Below are positions 42,701 through 52,052 of a stretch of 64,000 nucleotides of DNA, piece after piece (the stretch's first letter is position 1; each line of letters begins with the position of its first letter). The DNA comes from Tunicatimonas sp964551335 (GTDB lineage: Bacteria > Bacteroidota > Bacteroidia > Cytophagales > Cyclobacteriaceae), in assembly GCA_964551335.1 (NCBI GenBank), contig CAZKCO010000029.1, positions 23,129 through 87,128 on the forward strand, in the 5' to 3' direction. The notes beneath the pieces are model-generated. The model saw nothing but the letters and a program-made list of their open reading frames with translations, did no database searches and had not been told where the DNA came from. The translations under genes were made by a program, and so were the position numbers.

Positions 42701-43201
42701 ATGGCCACTGTCAACCAAAACCTTAGCGAACACGACGCGTCTCATTTGCCGAATATCTCGCAGCATCACTTTTCCATTGTAACGGCCGAGTGGAACCGCG
42801 AAATTACCCAGCCCTTATTGGATGGAGCTATTAATACTTTACTGAAGCACGGTGCCCAGCAAAAGTTTATTCGCTGCAAATGGGTGCCCGGCAGCTACGA
42901 ACTCACGCTGGGGGCTCAGTGGGAGGCGTCTCGCTCCAAAGTGGATGCCGTAATCTGTCTGGGTTGCGTGATTCAGGGAGAAACCCCTCACTTTGATTAT
43001 ATCTGTCAGTCAGTAGCCCAGGGAATCAAAGATGTGGCGCTTAAGTATAATAAACCGGTAATTTTCGGAGTACTTACCACCTTAGACCAACAACAGGCGC
43101 AGGAGCGTGCGGGTGGAAAACACGGCAATAAAGGCGATGAAGCGGCACTAACCGCCATTAAAATGCTGGGCTTCGACGAGTCTGAGCATTTAAATCGGTA
43201 G
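42701..43201 (+). CDS. ribH: 6,7-dimethyl-8-ribityllumazine synthase
   Basis: A 166-residue protein that condenses 5-amino-6-ribitylaminouracil with 3,4-dihydroxy-2-butanone 4-phosphate to make lumazine, the penultimate step to riboflavin. His97 in GETPHFDY is the catalytic histidine, VPGSYELTLGA near residue 62 shapes the substrate pocket, and RAGGKHGNKGDEAA at 136-149 is the conserved phosphate-binding end. The first ~15 residues are variable. No FMN riboswitch was seen upstream. Confidence 0.96.
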   Translation: MATVNQNLSEHDASHLPNISQHHFSIVTAEWNREITQPLLDGAINTLLKHGAQQKFIRCKWVPGSYELTLGAQWEASRSKVDAVICLGCVIQGETPHFDYICQSVAQGIKDVALKYNKPVIFGVLTTLDQQQAQERAGGKHGNKGDEAALTAIKMLGFDESEHLNR

Positions 43202-43240
43202 TCATTCACTTTTTTTATCATTTATCCCTAAACCTATAAT

Positions 43241-44566
43241 ATGAAAGTCTTAAAATTTGGCGGTACTTCGGTAGGTTCTCCCGAACGGATGCACCGGGTC
43301 GCTGAATTGATTAATCAGCAACCTGAACCCAAGATTGTAGTGCTATCGGCTGTATCGGGCACTACCAATACGTTGGTGAAGATTGGCCAAGCGTTGCAAC
43401 AAGGGCGAAAGGAAGAGGCCAGCCAGATCATTGCAACGTTAGAGAAGCAATATCAAGAGTTTTACCAGGACTTACTTCTCCCAGAAGTTCAACAAGAGGG
43501 TGAGCAGATCGTTAGCAGTCATTTTGAAGCGCTGAAGGCTATGCTCCGGGAACAGTTCAGCGCGGATTTAGAAAAAGAGATACTTGCTCAGGGCGAGTTG
43601 TTATCAACCAAGCTTTTTACTGTTTATTTGCGCTCTCAGGGTATGTCGGTAGAATTATTGCCGGCACTGGAATTTATGCGCATTGATGCCCATCAGGAAC
43701 CCGATAGTGCGTTTATCCAGAATCAACTAACTGCGTTGCTGAGTAATTACCCTGAAGGACAGCTCTTCGTAACCCAGGGCTACATCTGCCTGAACAGCCA
43801 CAACCGAATCGATAATCTGCAACGGGGTGGTAGCGACTACACGGCTTCCCTGATCGGTGCAGCGGTAGGAGCGAAGGAAATCCAGATCTGGACCGATATT
43901 GACGGCATGCACAACAACGATCCTCGTATTGTGTCGCGTACCTTCCGGGTAGATCATCTTTCGTTCAATGAAGCAGCCGAGTTGGCTTACTTTGGAGCTA
44001 AGATACTCCATCCGTTTACGATCCGACCGGCTCAGCGGACTAATATTCCGGTGCGGTTGCTCAATACGATGGAGCCTCAGGCGCCAGGCACGCTTATCTC
44101 CGATCGGCAGGAGGAGCGGGAAATTACTGCTGTGGCAGCCAAAGACGGCATTATTGCCATCAAGATAAAATCGTCCCGTATGCTACTAGCCTACGGTTTC
44201 TTGCGGAAGGTTTTTGAGATTTTTGAAAAGTATCGTACTCCCATTGATCTGATTACCACCTCGGAGGTGGGAATATCGCTCACGATTGATAACCGTGATT
44301 ATCTAGCCGAAATTCAGCAGGAGCTGCAAGCCTACGGCGAGGTAGAGATTGATGATAACCATACCATTGTTTGTGTAGTAGGCAACATGCCATTTCAGAA
44401 GGTGGGGGTGCTGAAGCAGATTGTGGATGCCATTGACGATATTCCAATACGGATGCTTTCTTACGGCGGTAGCAAATTCAATATCTCCCTGCTGATTGAT
44501 AGTCAGTACAAGCACGAAACATTAAACCGGCTGAACGAACGTATTTTTACTTTCCCCAGTCAGTAA
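43241..44566 (+). CDS. lysC: Aspartate kinase
   Basis: A 441-residue enzyme that phosphorylates aspartate at the head of lysine, threonine and methionine synthesis. KFGGTSVGS at 5-13 is the nucleotide/catalytic motif, RGGSDYTASLIGAA near residue 196 is the substrate segment, and two ACT domains fill the last ~130 residues (IAIKIKSSRML, then IDDNHTIVCVVGNM). It is monofunctional: no homoserine dehydrogenase domain follows. Lysine riboswitch features were not seen. It starts 39 bp after ribH. The ACT tail makes feedback control by an amino acid likely. Confidence 0.94.
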   Translation: MKVLKFGGTSVGSPERMHRVAELINQQPEPKIVVLSAVSGTTNTLVKIGQALQQGRKEEASQIIATLEKQYQEFYQDLLLPEVQQEGEQIVSSHFEALKAMLREQFSADLEKEILAQGELLSTKLFTVYLRSQGMSVELLPALEFMRIDAHQEPDSAFIQNQLTALLSNYPEGQLFVTQGYICLNSHNRIDNLQRGGSDYTASLIGAAVGAKEIQIWTDIDGMHNNDPRIVSRTFRVDHLSFNEAAELAYFGAKILHPFTIRPAQRTNIPVRLLNTMEPQAPGTLISDRQEEREITAVAAKDGIIAIKIKSSRMLLAYGFLRKVFEIFEKYRTPIDLITTSEVGISLTIDNRDYLAEIQQELQAYGEVEIDDNHTIVCVVGNMPFQKVGVLKQIVDAIDDIPIRMLSYGGSKFNISLLIDSQYKHETLNRLNERIFTFPSQ

Positions 44567-44603
44567 AGCTTTGTACCTTTCCTTTTAACCTAACCAAACG
44601 ATC

Positions 44604-45164
44604 ATGCGAATTATCGTACTCCTTGTTAGCTGTTTGTTCTTTTTTACGGGCGTTTCTTCTGCACAGAACTTTCGGGGACTGGACCAAAGCCCGCTGGATA
44701 TGGCCTACTATCCGGATAATTTTGCCCACGACCGTGAATCTGGCGATGAAGCAGTGTTAAAAGTAATTTACAGCCGTCCGCAAATGAAGGGGCGGGAGAT
44801 TTTTGGCGAGAAGGTACCCTACGGAAAAGTGTGGCGCACCGGAGCCAATGAGGCCACTGAAATCAAGGTATACGAGGATGTGACCATTGGCGGGAAGACG
44901 CTACCGGCGGGCCACTACGCCCTGTTCACTATACCGAATGAAAATGAGTGGACGGTTATTTTTAACTCGGCTCTCGATTACTGGGGAGCTTATAACTACG
45001 ACGAATCCCAGGATGTACTGCGGGCTACCGCTTCGGTAAGTTCGCTGGATGAACCGATAGAAGCGTTTACTATTCAATTTGATGATGCCGATAACGGAAA
45101 CGCGGTCATGCGAATGGCGTGGGATCAGACCGTGGCCGAACTGCCGATTGAAGTAAGTAAATAA
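44604..45164 (+). CDS. DUF2911-family exported protein
   Basis: A 186-residue protein with a signal peptide ending SSAQ near residue 22. The mature part contains the DUF2911 core: VIYSRPQMKGREIFGEKVPYGKVWRTGANEATEI and LPAGHYALFTIPNENEWTVIFN. The function is unknown; the family is typical of Bacteroidota. It begins 37 bp after lysC. Confidence 0.88.
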   Translation: MRIIVLLVSCLFFFTGVSSAQNFRGLDQSPLDMAYYPDNFAHDRESGDEAVLKVIYSRPQMKGREIFGEKVPYGKVWRTGANEATEIKVYEDVTIGGKTLPAGHYALFTIPNENEWTVIFNSALDYWGAYNYDESQDVLRATASVSSLDEPIEAFTIQFDDADNGNAVMRMAWDQTVAELPIEVSK

Positions 45165-45242
45165 CAATACGCCGCCATTGATCGTCAAGATACAAATCAA
45201 ACAATTTCAGGCTAGACTGTTGCCAATCTGAGGGCAATTGCT

Positions 45243-45250
45243 ATCTTGGC
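45243..45250 (+). promoter_or_regulatory. Near-consensus -7 box ahead of the DUF721 gene
   Basis: TATCTTGG differs at one base from TAnnTTTG, with a TTG at about 45218 at roughly the -33 distance. It argues that translation starts at the ATG at 45270 rather than the TTG at 45246, which lies inside the box. Confidence 0.45.
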
Positions 45251-45269
45251 AAAAACCCAAACTAACTAT

Positions 45270-45590
45270 ATGCCTAAATATACTGATCCTAATCGGCGGG
45301 GCCGTTCGGCTGAACTCTCTACTGTGGGTGAGGCGCTTAACCAATTGCTCGATACCTATCACCTTAAAGCCAAGTACGAACAAACTCAGCTTATCCAGTC
45401 TTGGGAGCGACTGATGGGGCGTCCTATTGCCCGCCGTACCGATAAGCTCTACATCAGTAACCGGGTACTGTACGTAAAACTTAATTCAGCTCCACTCAAA
45501 CAGGAGCTGAATATGTCCCGTTCCAAAATTCTCGCACTGTTTCTTCAGGAGTTTGGTGAGGCTATTGTGGATGATGTGGTCTTTCTCTAG
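45270..45590 (+). CDS. DUF721 (DciA-like) protein
   Basis: From the ATG at 45270 the protein has 106 residues. GEALNQLLDTYHLKAKYEQTQLIQSWERLMG followed by the strand pair NRVLYVKLNSAPLKQELNM is the usual DUF721 pattern, which in other bacteria corresponds to DciA, a factor that loads the replicative helicase. Bacteroidota carry this short form close to recF, as here (5 kb away). Confidence 0.87.
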   Translation: MPKYTDPNRRGRSAELSTVGEALNQLLDTYHLKAKYEQTQLIQSWERLMGRPIARRTDKLYISNRVLYVKLNSAPLKQELNMSRSKILALFLQEFGEAIVDDVVFL

Positions 45591-45693
45591 TCCATTAGCT
45601 ATCCGCCCCTAGCCCCTAATCGACTCATCACATAATTATTACAGCTTTACTCCTCATAATCTTTAAAAAAAATAGAGCTGTTTAGCAACATAA

Positions 45694-45701
45694 TAGTTTT
45701 G
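45694..45701 (+). promoter_or_regulatory. -7 box ahead of the lipocalin-like gene
   Basis: TAGTTTTG fits TAnnTTTG and is 38 bp upstream of the ATG at 45739. No confident -33 element. Confidence 0.45.
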
Positions 45702-45738
45702 CATTCGTATCTGATAGCAATACTATTAATTTTTTCCT

Positions 45739-46191
45739 ATGAAGCTATACAAATTCATGCTGCCTCTGCTGGCCGGATTGATTTTTTTTGCCTGCGATAA
45801 TGATGATGACGGTGCATCACCTACTAATATGGATTCCCAGATGATTGCTACTGAGGAAGTAACCGGAGAGTGGCGAGTCACGCTCTTCCGGGACGATAAC
45901 GAAGATGAGACTGACGACTTTGCCGGACTTACTTTCGAGTTTCAGGACAATGGTGACCTGATTATTTCGGATGGTAGCCGTAGCATCACCGCTCAGTGGG
46001 CAATAACCAACAACAATCGCCTTATCCAAATTGATATAGACGATGATGATCTTGGCGTATTTGATGATCGTGATGAACTGGAAGACCTGGATGAAGATTG
46101 GGAGGTGATAGAGAAAAATTCCAATCTACTGTACCTGCGAGAAGACGATGACGATAATGAGCGGGACGAAGTACGCTTTGAGCGAATCTGA
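45739..46191 (+). CDS. Lipocalin-like lipoprotein
   Basis: A 150-residue acidic lipoprotein. The signal ends with the lipobox FFAC, so Cys19 would be lipidated. TGEWRVTLFRDDNEDETDDFAGLTFEFQDNGDLIISDG starts a series of short strands typical of Bacteroidota lipocalin-like domains. The chain is Asp/Glu-rich (DNDDDG, DDDDNERDE), which could bind cations. It probably sits on a membrane surface; the ligand is unknown. Confidence 0.78.
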   Translation: MKLYKFMLPLLAGLIFFACDNDDDGASPTNMDSQMIATEEVTGEWRVTLFRDDNEDETDDFAGLTFEFQDNGDLIISDGSRSITAQWAITNNNRLIQIDIDDDDLGVFDDRDELEDLDEDWEVIEKNSNLLYLREDDDDNERDEVRFERI

Positions 46192-46396
46192 TACCTACCA
46201 TCTTTAGTATTACCTACTGATTATTTAACTGCTTTAGTAAAAACTCGGCTAATAGTTGATGCTTTCTTCAAGTTGCGGAGGAAACGGCTGGGGTATGTCT
46301 ACTAACAATCATACCCTACTCAATGACCAGCTTTAGAGTATCCGAACTGTTCTTTTCGGGTACAACCACCCATGTTTTACATTAATTTTCTTAATC
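46192..46396. other. Short spacer (205 bp)
   Basis: Nothing identifiable beyond AT-rich spacer. Confidence 0.5.
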
Positions 46397-47029
46397 ATGA
46401 ATCAGCTATCTTTAAAATCAAGTCTATTCCTTATCGTCTGTTTTTTGGGTTTCAACACGGTGGGCTACAGCCAAGACGAAACTGAACCAAAGACATTATT
46501 TAATAATCCTGTTTCGCTATCAAAATTAGGCTTTTACGTAAATCCGACCTACCAGATAGGTAGTCTGGATGGGGCTACTGCGCATATTATGGGAGTTCGC
46601 GGTGGCGTGATGCTCAGACAGAACTGGACAGTGGGAGGTGCCTACCACTGGACGCTGAATAATATTAATCCTCAGAGCGAAGTGGTTGATGATTTGTACC
46701 TGGATATGCGGTTAGGGGGCGCCTTTGTGGAGTATACGCTCTGGTCGAACCGGGTACTTCACTTAACTTTCCCTCTTATGATTGGGATGGGCGAAGTAGA
46801 AATGGATTGGGAAACCGATATTGATTCCGATACCAATCCCTACGGGGAAGAAAACTTTTTTTTCGTAGAGCCATCGGCCCAATTAGAGGTGAATATCATG
46901 AAAAATGTTCGGTTTCATACCGGAGTGGCCTACCGTATTGTGGGTAATATGGACTATCGTGCCCTAAATCAGTCTGATATTAGCGGTCTGACGGGAGTAG
47001 CCGGGCTCAAAATAGGTGTTTTTCGATAA
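46397..47029 (+). CDS. Exported barrel-like protein, unknown
   Basis: A 210-residue protein with a signal peptide ending GYSQ near residue 26 and a chain of alternating strands (LGFYVNPTYQIGSLDG, GGVMLRQNWTVGGAYHW, FVEPSAQLEVNIMKNVRFHTGVAYRIV) ending LKIGVFR. This is the pattern of a small outer-membrane barrel. No family name is certain. It is convergent with the first permease gene. Confidence 0.72.
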   Translation: MNQLSLKSSLFLIVCFLGFNTVGYSQDETEPKTLFNNPVSLSKLGFYVNPTYQIGSLDGATAHIMGVRGGVMLRQNWTVGGAYHWTLNNINPQSEVVDDLYLDMRLGGAFVEYTLWSNRVLHLTFPLMIGMGEVEMDWETDIDSDTNPYGEENFFFVEPSAQLEVNIMKNVRFHTGVAYRIVGNMDYRALNQSDISGLTGVAGLKIGVFR

Positions 47030-47091
47030 CCACTCGCTTGGGGGCGGGGAACCCTGAGTGGAATATCCCTAGCCCCAATTACCTGTCTAAA

Positions 47092-49452
47092 TCATTCATC
47101 CCTTAAAGAGTCTACCGGATTAGCCAAAGCGGCTTTGATGGACTGGTAGCTGACGGTGAGCATCGCAGTGATCAGAGCTATAACGCCGGTTGCGACGAAA
47201 ATATCAAAAGTAATATCAATACGGTAAGCAAATGTGTTAAGCCATAGCTGAACCATCCAGTATCCTGCAGGATAGGCAATGACTAAGGCGATCAGTATTA
47301 GTTTAGTCAGGCTGGTAGTAAACATTGACACGATACTTTGTACCGAAGCCCCCAGCACTTTACGAATACCTATCTCCTTAGTGCGTTGCTCCGCAGTGAA
47401 AGCTGCTAGTGCTAGTAATCCTAAACAGGCAATCACGATAATTAGTGTGGTGAATACAGCGAAAATGTTTCTCAGACGGATTTCGCTACGATACAAAGCG
47501 GCGTAGCTTTCGTCTAGAAAAGAATAAGAAAAGGGTTTGTCGGGAGCCAACTCCTTCCATTCTTTCTTCAAATGAGCAATTGTAGATTGAAGATTGTTAC
47601 CCCCTATCTTTACCTCAATCGTATTGAAAATCTGATAAGCCCCATCGTACATATCTAAGCCTAGCAAGATAGGTTGGATACTTTCTTGCAGCGGTTGGAA
47701 GTGGAAATTCTCAATCACTCCGATAATCTGTAGTACTTCTCCCTGTAACGTAATTGTATGACCTACTACCTGCTGGTCTAGTCCCAGTGCAGTAATGGCC
47801 GCTTCATTGAGTATTACCGAGGCCTTGTCGGAAGCCAGATCAGGATTAAAGTCGCGCCCCGACTTTAGGTTAATTCCCATCGTTTTAATGAAGTTGGGTT
47901 CCACGATAATCCAATTAAAATTATACTCCTGCTGCTTATCAGGTAGACTAATTCCCCCGATCCCGTTGTTGATTCGGTGTGGGCTTTCGCTGGACGCAGT
48001 TACTGCCAAGACATCCGAGTGATTCTGAATGGCATTTACAAAGGCACGGTACTGCTCTTGTCCAGGGTTACCAAGTAAAATTACGTTTTCCTTATCGTAG
48101 CCTAATTGCTTGTTTTGTAGGTACTGCAACTGCTGGTAGGCAATGATGGTAGAAAAAATAAGCATAGCGGAAACGGTGAACTGAAAAACCACCAGTGCAT
48201 TGCGGTACATACTAGCCTTCCGGCCCGAGATGATACCACCCTTTAGGACCTGTATTGGCCTAAACTGACTTAAATACAAAGCTGGGTATAACCCTGCCAG
48301 GGTTCCTACCAACAAGGCTATGCCTAAACTAAAGAGTAAGATCTGAGGGTCGGTGAATACATTGACTGCTAATTGTTTACCTGAGAGTGCATTAAAAGTC
48401 GGCCGTAGCAATTCGGTTAACCCTAACGAGAAAAGCACAGCCAACAGACAGAGCGCGAATGCCTCTAGCAGAAATTGAACGATAAGCGGGTAACGGGCTG
48501 AGCCTAACGTTTTACGAATACCTACCTCCCGGGCCCGTTCGGTAGAGCGGGCAGTAGCTAAGTTCACGTAATTGACGATCGCCAGAATGAGAATCAATAC
48601 CGCTACTGCCGACAATATGTACACGTATCGGATATCACTGTTAGATTCTAGCTCAAACTGTAAATCAGAGTAAAGGTGAATATCGGTAATCTTCTGAAGC
48701 ATAAATTTCATATTACCCTTCTGGTCATGGTACCTATCGTATAGGTACTCCAATTTAGTTTCAATGGTGGATAACGAGGCGTTCTCTGCTTTTAAAAAGT
48801 AGGTAGACATAACCCCCGACACGTTAGACCAATTGGTTCCGGCATCTACTCGCGGCAAAAAAGGTACTACAATGCTGAAGTGAAAGTGAGCGTTACGGGG
48901 TGGGTTTTGTGCGATAGCTGTCACCTGTTTTTCCTCGCCATTAACGGTAAGAAGCTTACCAACTACCTCGGTATTCCCGAAGTATTTTTGCGCGGCTGCT
49001 TCAGTAAGCACCACGGAAGCCGGATCAGTAAGAGCGGTAGCGGCACTTCCTTGAAGTAAGGGGAAGGTAAAAAACTCAAAGAAATTAGAATCTGCTGAAA
49101 CGATGTCATTCACAGTAAATACCGAACTATCGTGCTGAACTGTCCAGTTCCAAAACTTTTCTACTCGAGTGGTGTTCACTACCTCCGGCACCTCGCTACC
49201 CATAACTTCGGCCACATGGTAGTTAGTGGCGGCCATCTGGCTCTCGCCATTAGCTGATGAAGTACGAGTAGTCACCCGGTAGATGCAGTCAGCATTCTTA
49301 TGAAATTGATCGTAGCTAAGCTCGTCAGTTACGTACAGTATAATAAGCAGGCAAGCCGCCGTAGAAATGGTAATACCTAGTAGGTTTATTAAAGTGTACA
49401 TCTTTTTTTTGTAAAGATGACGAAAGGTGACGATTACGTAGTTTCTGATCAT
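47092..49452 (-). CDS. FtsX/MacB-type ABC permease, array member 1 (subfamily A)
   Basis: A 786-residue permease from the ATG at 49452 (MIRNYVIVTFRHLYKKK); the frame upstream reads through the inverted-repeat spacer and is not part of the gene. It has two FtsX modules: a first helix (about residues 18-40) with a MacB-like periplasmic domain after it, three helices, and the whole arrangement repeated in the second half. Coupling motifs that contact an ATPase are REVGIRKTLGS near residue 307 and KEIGIRKVLGAS near residue 692. The end is AALANPVDSLRDE. The second module (ACLGLLALAAFTAEQRTKE) places it in subfamily A with the genes at 52053 and 55991. The exported substrate is unknown. Confidence 0.9.
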   Translation of the reverse strand: MIRNYVIVTFRHLYKKKMYTLINLLGITISTAACLLIILYVTDELSYDQFHKNADCIYRVTTRTSSANGESQMAATNYHVAEVMGSEVPEVVNTTRVEKFWNWTVQHDSSVFTVNDIVSADSNFFEFFTFPLLQGSAATALTDPASVVLTEAAAQKYFGNTEVVGKLLTVNGEEKQVTAIAQNPPRNAHFHFSIVVPFLPRVDAGTNWSNVSGVMSTYFLKAENASLSTIETKLEYLYDRYHDQKGNMKFMLQKITDIHLYSDLQFELESNSDIRYVYILSAVAVLILILAIVNYVNLATARSTERAREVGIRKTLGSARYPLIVQFLLEAFALCLLAVLFSLGLTELLRPTFNALSGKQLAVNVFTDPQILLFSLGIALLVGTLAGLYPALYLSQFRPIQVLKGGIISGRKASMYRNALVVFQFTVSAMLIFSTIIAYQQLQYLQNKQLGYDKENVILLGNPGQEQYRAFVNAIQNHSDVLAVTASSESPHRINNGIGGISLPDKQQEYNFNWIIVEPNFIKTMGINLKSGRDFNPDLASDKASVILNEAAITALGLDQQVVGHTITLQGEVLQIIGVIENFHFQPLQESIQPILLGLDMYDGAYQIFNTIEVKIGGNNLQSTIAHLKKEWKELAPDKPFSYSFLDESYAALYRSEIRLRNIFAVFTTLIIVIACLGLLALAAFTAEQRTKEIGIRKVLGASVQSIVSMFTTSLTKLILIALVIAYPAGYWMVQLWLNTFAYRIDITFDIFVATGVIALITAMLTVSYQSIKAALANPVDSLRDE

Positions 49453-49470
49453 AATTCTAAAAAGATTAAG

Positions 49471-49549
49471 GGTGAATGGTAGAAGGTAAAAGGTATAGGG
49501 TTTAGACAATCTTGGACCTTCAACCTGCGCGGCCGCCTTACCATTCACC
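49471..49549. repeat. Inverted-repeat spacer between array members 1 and 2
   Basis: GGTGAATGGTA (49471-49481) pairs with TACCATTCACC (49539-49549), and GAAGGT (49482-49487 with flanks) with ACCTTC (49516-49521). A GCGGCCGCC word sits inside (49529-49537) and recurs in the spacer at 61119-61128. Confidence 0.8.
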
Positions 49550-49554
49550 ATAAT

Positions 49555-51942
49555 TTATTCATTCCGTAAACTATCCATCGGATTAGCCAAAGCGGCTTTG
49601 AAGGACTGGTAGCTGACGGTGAGCAGCACGATAAGCAGGATAGCTACCAGGCTGCTAGCAAAAATGTATATATCAACCTCAATAGTGTAGGCAAAGCTGC
49701 TTAGCCACTGTTGCATTAGGTAGTATGCCAAGGGGGCAGCCAGCGCGAAGGCTACAAAAATAAGCTTCACAAACTCCTTGGAAAACAAACCTACAATCTG
49801 CTGAACCGAAGCTCCCAGCACCTTCCGAATACCGACTTCTTTGGTGCGCCGCTCGGCCATAAACATCACTAAGCCGTACAAGCCTAGGCAACTGATCAGA
49901 ATAGCTATGCCCGCAAACAATTGTGCCAGCGAAAAAGTACGGTCGTAGTCCTGGTAAAACCGGGCTACCCGCTCATCCAGAAACTCGTAGCGGAAGTCGT
50001 ACTCCGGATAGGTAATTTCCCAAACTTGTTCTAGTTTATCTACTACCGTTTGAACCTGTGCCATATCTACCTTCACACTCAGGTTGTCGTAGTTGCCGCT
50101 GCGGTTGGTGATCAGCAAAGGAGGAATTTTGGCACTAAAGTCCCGGGTGTGGTAATCGGAAACCACTCCAACAATCGGCAAATCCATTTTTCCGACGGTG
50201 ATATATTTGCCCAATGCCTGCTCGGGTTGCTCCAAGTTTAAATCCTTCACAAAGGATTCATTGGCGATAAATCCGCTTCCCGAATCGGAAGGAACGAATA
50301 TTGAGCCAACCAGCAGTTTCATGTTGTGCGTATCAAAAAAACGGTGGTCGGCGTAGTGTAAGTTTACCTGCCGCTCGGTTTCTTGCTCATCTACGGAATA
50401 CCCTGCTATCTCTACGCTTTGCGAGATAGCGCTGGCAGAAGAAAAAGTATGGTGTTTTACCGCAGTTTCTTCGCTCAGGACAGCTTCGAACCGCCCCCGA
50501 ACCTGCGAATCACTCCCCCGCAAATCCACGGTAAGAACCGCATCTTGGTCAAAACCCAGCGGAGCATTTTTTAAATAATCCAGTTGTTGGGAAATAACAA
50601 TAACGCTCATTACAAACACCTGAGAGATGAAGAACTGAAAGATGACCAACCCGTGGCGGAGAGAGAATCTTCCGCCTCGAACTACAGTTGCTTTGGCGTT
50701 TAATGCCTGAATAGGTTTAAAGCGGGATAGCAGCCAGGCCGGGTAAAAACCCGCCAGATTCGCTACCACCGTAATCAGCAGCAACAGGAAAGCCAGGCTA
50801 CCAATACCCAACTGGATGTCAACTGGCTGTAGGTGTGTATACAATTTTTTGAGTTGGATCAGGCCCAGTTCGGCTAATCCAAACGCAAGAGCGGTAGCCA
50901 GTACAGTAATTAAGAAGGCTTCGCCCAGGAAAGACAATACGATCTGTTTCCGGCTACTTCCTAGAGTTTTTCGCACGCCAATTTCTTTGGCCCGCTTACC
51001 ACTTACTGCCGTGGCGAGATTAACAAAATTAACACAAGCGAGCACGACTAATAATACAGCCAAAAAGATGAGTCCCGATAGGATAAACTTGGGCATTTTG
51101 CGGTGTGGAAAACCAGCGTAGCGGCCATCGTAGTGGATCTCGGATAGGGGTTGTAAATGTAGCGAGGACTTATACTTTTCAACGTCTTCTTCGTTTCTGT
51201 ACTTTTTCAGGAAGTCCGAAAATCGGTCATTCAACCCAGCCGGGGTTACCTCTTCGGGAAGCAGCACAAATGCATTAAAATTGCTGAACATACTTTTCCA
51301 TCCGGAACGTCGGGCGAGGGGTTTGGTAGTGTACGATACCAGAAATTCATTTTGAAAGTCCGTATTTTCCGGTAAGTCGGCCAGAACGCCCACTACTTTT
51401 AGTAAATAGGTGGTGTCGGTAACGTCAAAAACCAGCTCTTTTCCCAAGTCGTATTCTTCCGAACCAAACAACTTCTGGTATAAAGGCTGGGAAAGCACCA
51501 CTTCATTAGGTTGTTGGAGAGCGGTTGTCGGGTTTCCGGCGACTAGTGGAAAGTCGAAGAAGGAAAAATAGGCGTTTTCCGTATAGGCTATATTTTCCCG
51601 GACAAAAGTAGTCTGATCGTCTAGTATTATTTTACCGCCAGTTTGCTCTAGCACCAGCACCTCCTCAATATCATCGGCAAAATCCTGAAGGAATGCTTCG
51701 GGCAGGGGTTCGGGTACCGTATTGTTGTAGTACCTTTTACCCTGGAACTCCGAAGAAAAAGTAAGACGATAAATCCTATCGGCTTTCTCGTGGAAGTTAT
51801 CGTAGCTCAACTCAAAGCTGACAATGAAGTAGATGATGATACTACTGCCAATGCCCAGCGCCAAACCCAGCACGTTGATTAGCGTGTGCGATTTATTCTT
51901 CCACAAATTCCGCAAGGCGATAGTTAGGTAGTTTTTTATCAT
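49555..51942 (-). CDS. FtsX/MacB-type ABC permease, array member 2 (subfamily B)
   Basis: A 795-residue permease from the ATG at 51942 (MIKNYLTIALRNL). The layout is the two-module one of its neighbours, with DRIYR near residue 60, coupling motifs AKEIGVRKTLGS near 319 and KEVGIRKVLGAS near 699, and the end ALANPMDSLRNE. The periplasmic start (NNTVPEPLPEAFLQDF) and the second-module word CLGLYGLVMFMAERR place it in subfamily B. Its 3' end shares 45 of 46 bases with that of member 1 despite their different subfamilies. A MacB-like periplasmic domain separates helices 1 and 2. Confidence 0.9.
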   Translation of the reverse strand: MIKNYLTIALRNLWKNKSHTLINVLGLALGIGSSIIIYFIVSFELSYDNFHEKADRIYRLTFSSEFQGKRYYNNTVPEPLPEAFLQDFADDIEEVLVLEQTGGKIILDDQTTFVRENIAYTENAYFSFFDFPLVAGNPTTALQQPNEVVLSQPLYQKLFGSEEYDLGKELVFDVTDTTYLLKVVGVLADLPENTDFQNEFLVSYTTKPLARRSGWKSMFSNFNAFVLLPEEVTPAGLNDRFSDFLKKYRNEEDVEKYKSSLHLQPLSEIHYDGRYAGFPHRKMPKFILSGLIFLAVLLVVLACVNFVNLATAVSGKRAKEIGVRKTLGSSRKQIVLSFLGEAFLITVLATALAFGLAELGLIQLKKLYTHLQPVDIQLGIGSLAFLLLLITVVANLAGFYPAWLLSRFKPIQALNAKATVVRGGRFSLRHGLVIFQFFISQVFVMSVIVISQQLDYLKNAPLGFDQDAVLTVDLRGSDSQVRGRFEAVLSEETAVKHHTFSSASAISQSVEIAGYSVDEQETERQVNLHYADHRFFDTHNMKLLVGSIFVPSDSGSGFIANESFVKDLNLEQPEQALGKYITVGKMDLPIVGVVSDYHTRDFSAKIPPLLITNRSGNYDNLSVKVDMAQVQTVVDKLEQVWEITYPEYDFRYEFLDERVARFYQDYDRTFSLAQLFAGIAILISCLGLYGLVMFMAERRTKEVGIRKVLGASVQQIVGLFSKEFVKLIFVAFALAAPLAYYLMQQWLSSFAYTIEVDIYIFASSLVAILLIVLLTVSYQSFKAALANPMDSLRNE

Positions 51943-51951
51943 AACTATATT

Positions 51952-52039
51952 CAATTAGCGAAGAGCAATGTACAATGTGCAATGTTTAGGAACATAAGAG
52001 ATTGTTCACTGCACGGGGTGCCCCGCACACTGCTAATTG
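51952..52039. repeat. Inverted-repeat spacer between array members 2 and 3
   Basis: CAATTAGC (51952-51959) pairs with GCTAATTG (52032-52039). Inside is CACGGGGTGCCCCG (52012-52025), a short GC-rich hairpin. The string TGCCCCGCACACTG recurs in the spacer at 58478-58617, as does ATTGTTCATTG. Confidence 0.7.
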
Positions 52040-52052
52040 TTCATTGTTTGAG

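Noticed and set aside
47030..47061. Terminator hairpin CCACTC/GAGTGG between the barrel gene and the array
   Set aside because: No T-run on either strand; a weak stem only.
49453..49551. 33 extra N-terminal codons for array member 1
   Set aside because: They translate the inverted-repeat spacer and precede the family start MIRNY; the ATG at 49452 fits the paralogues.
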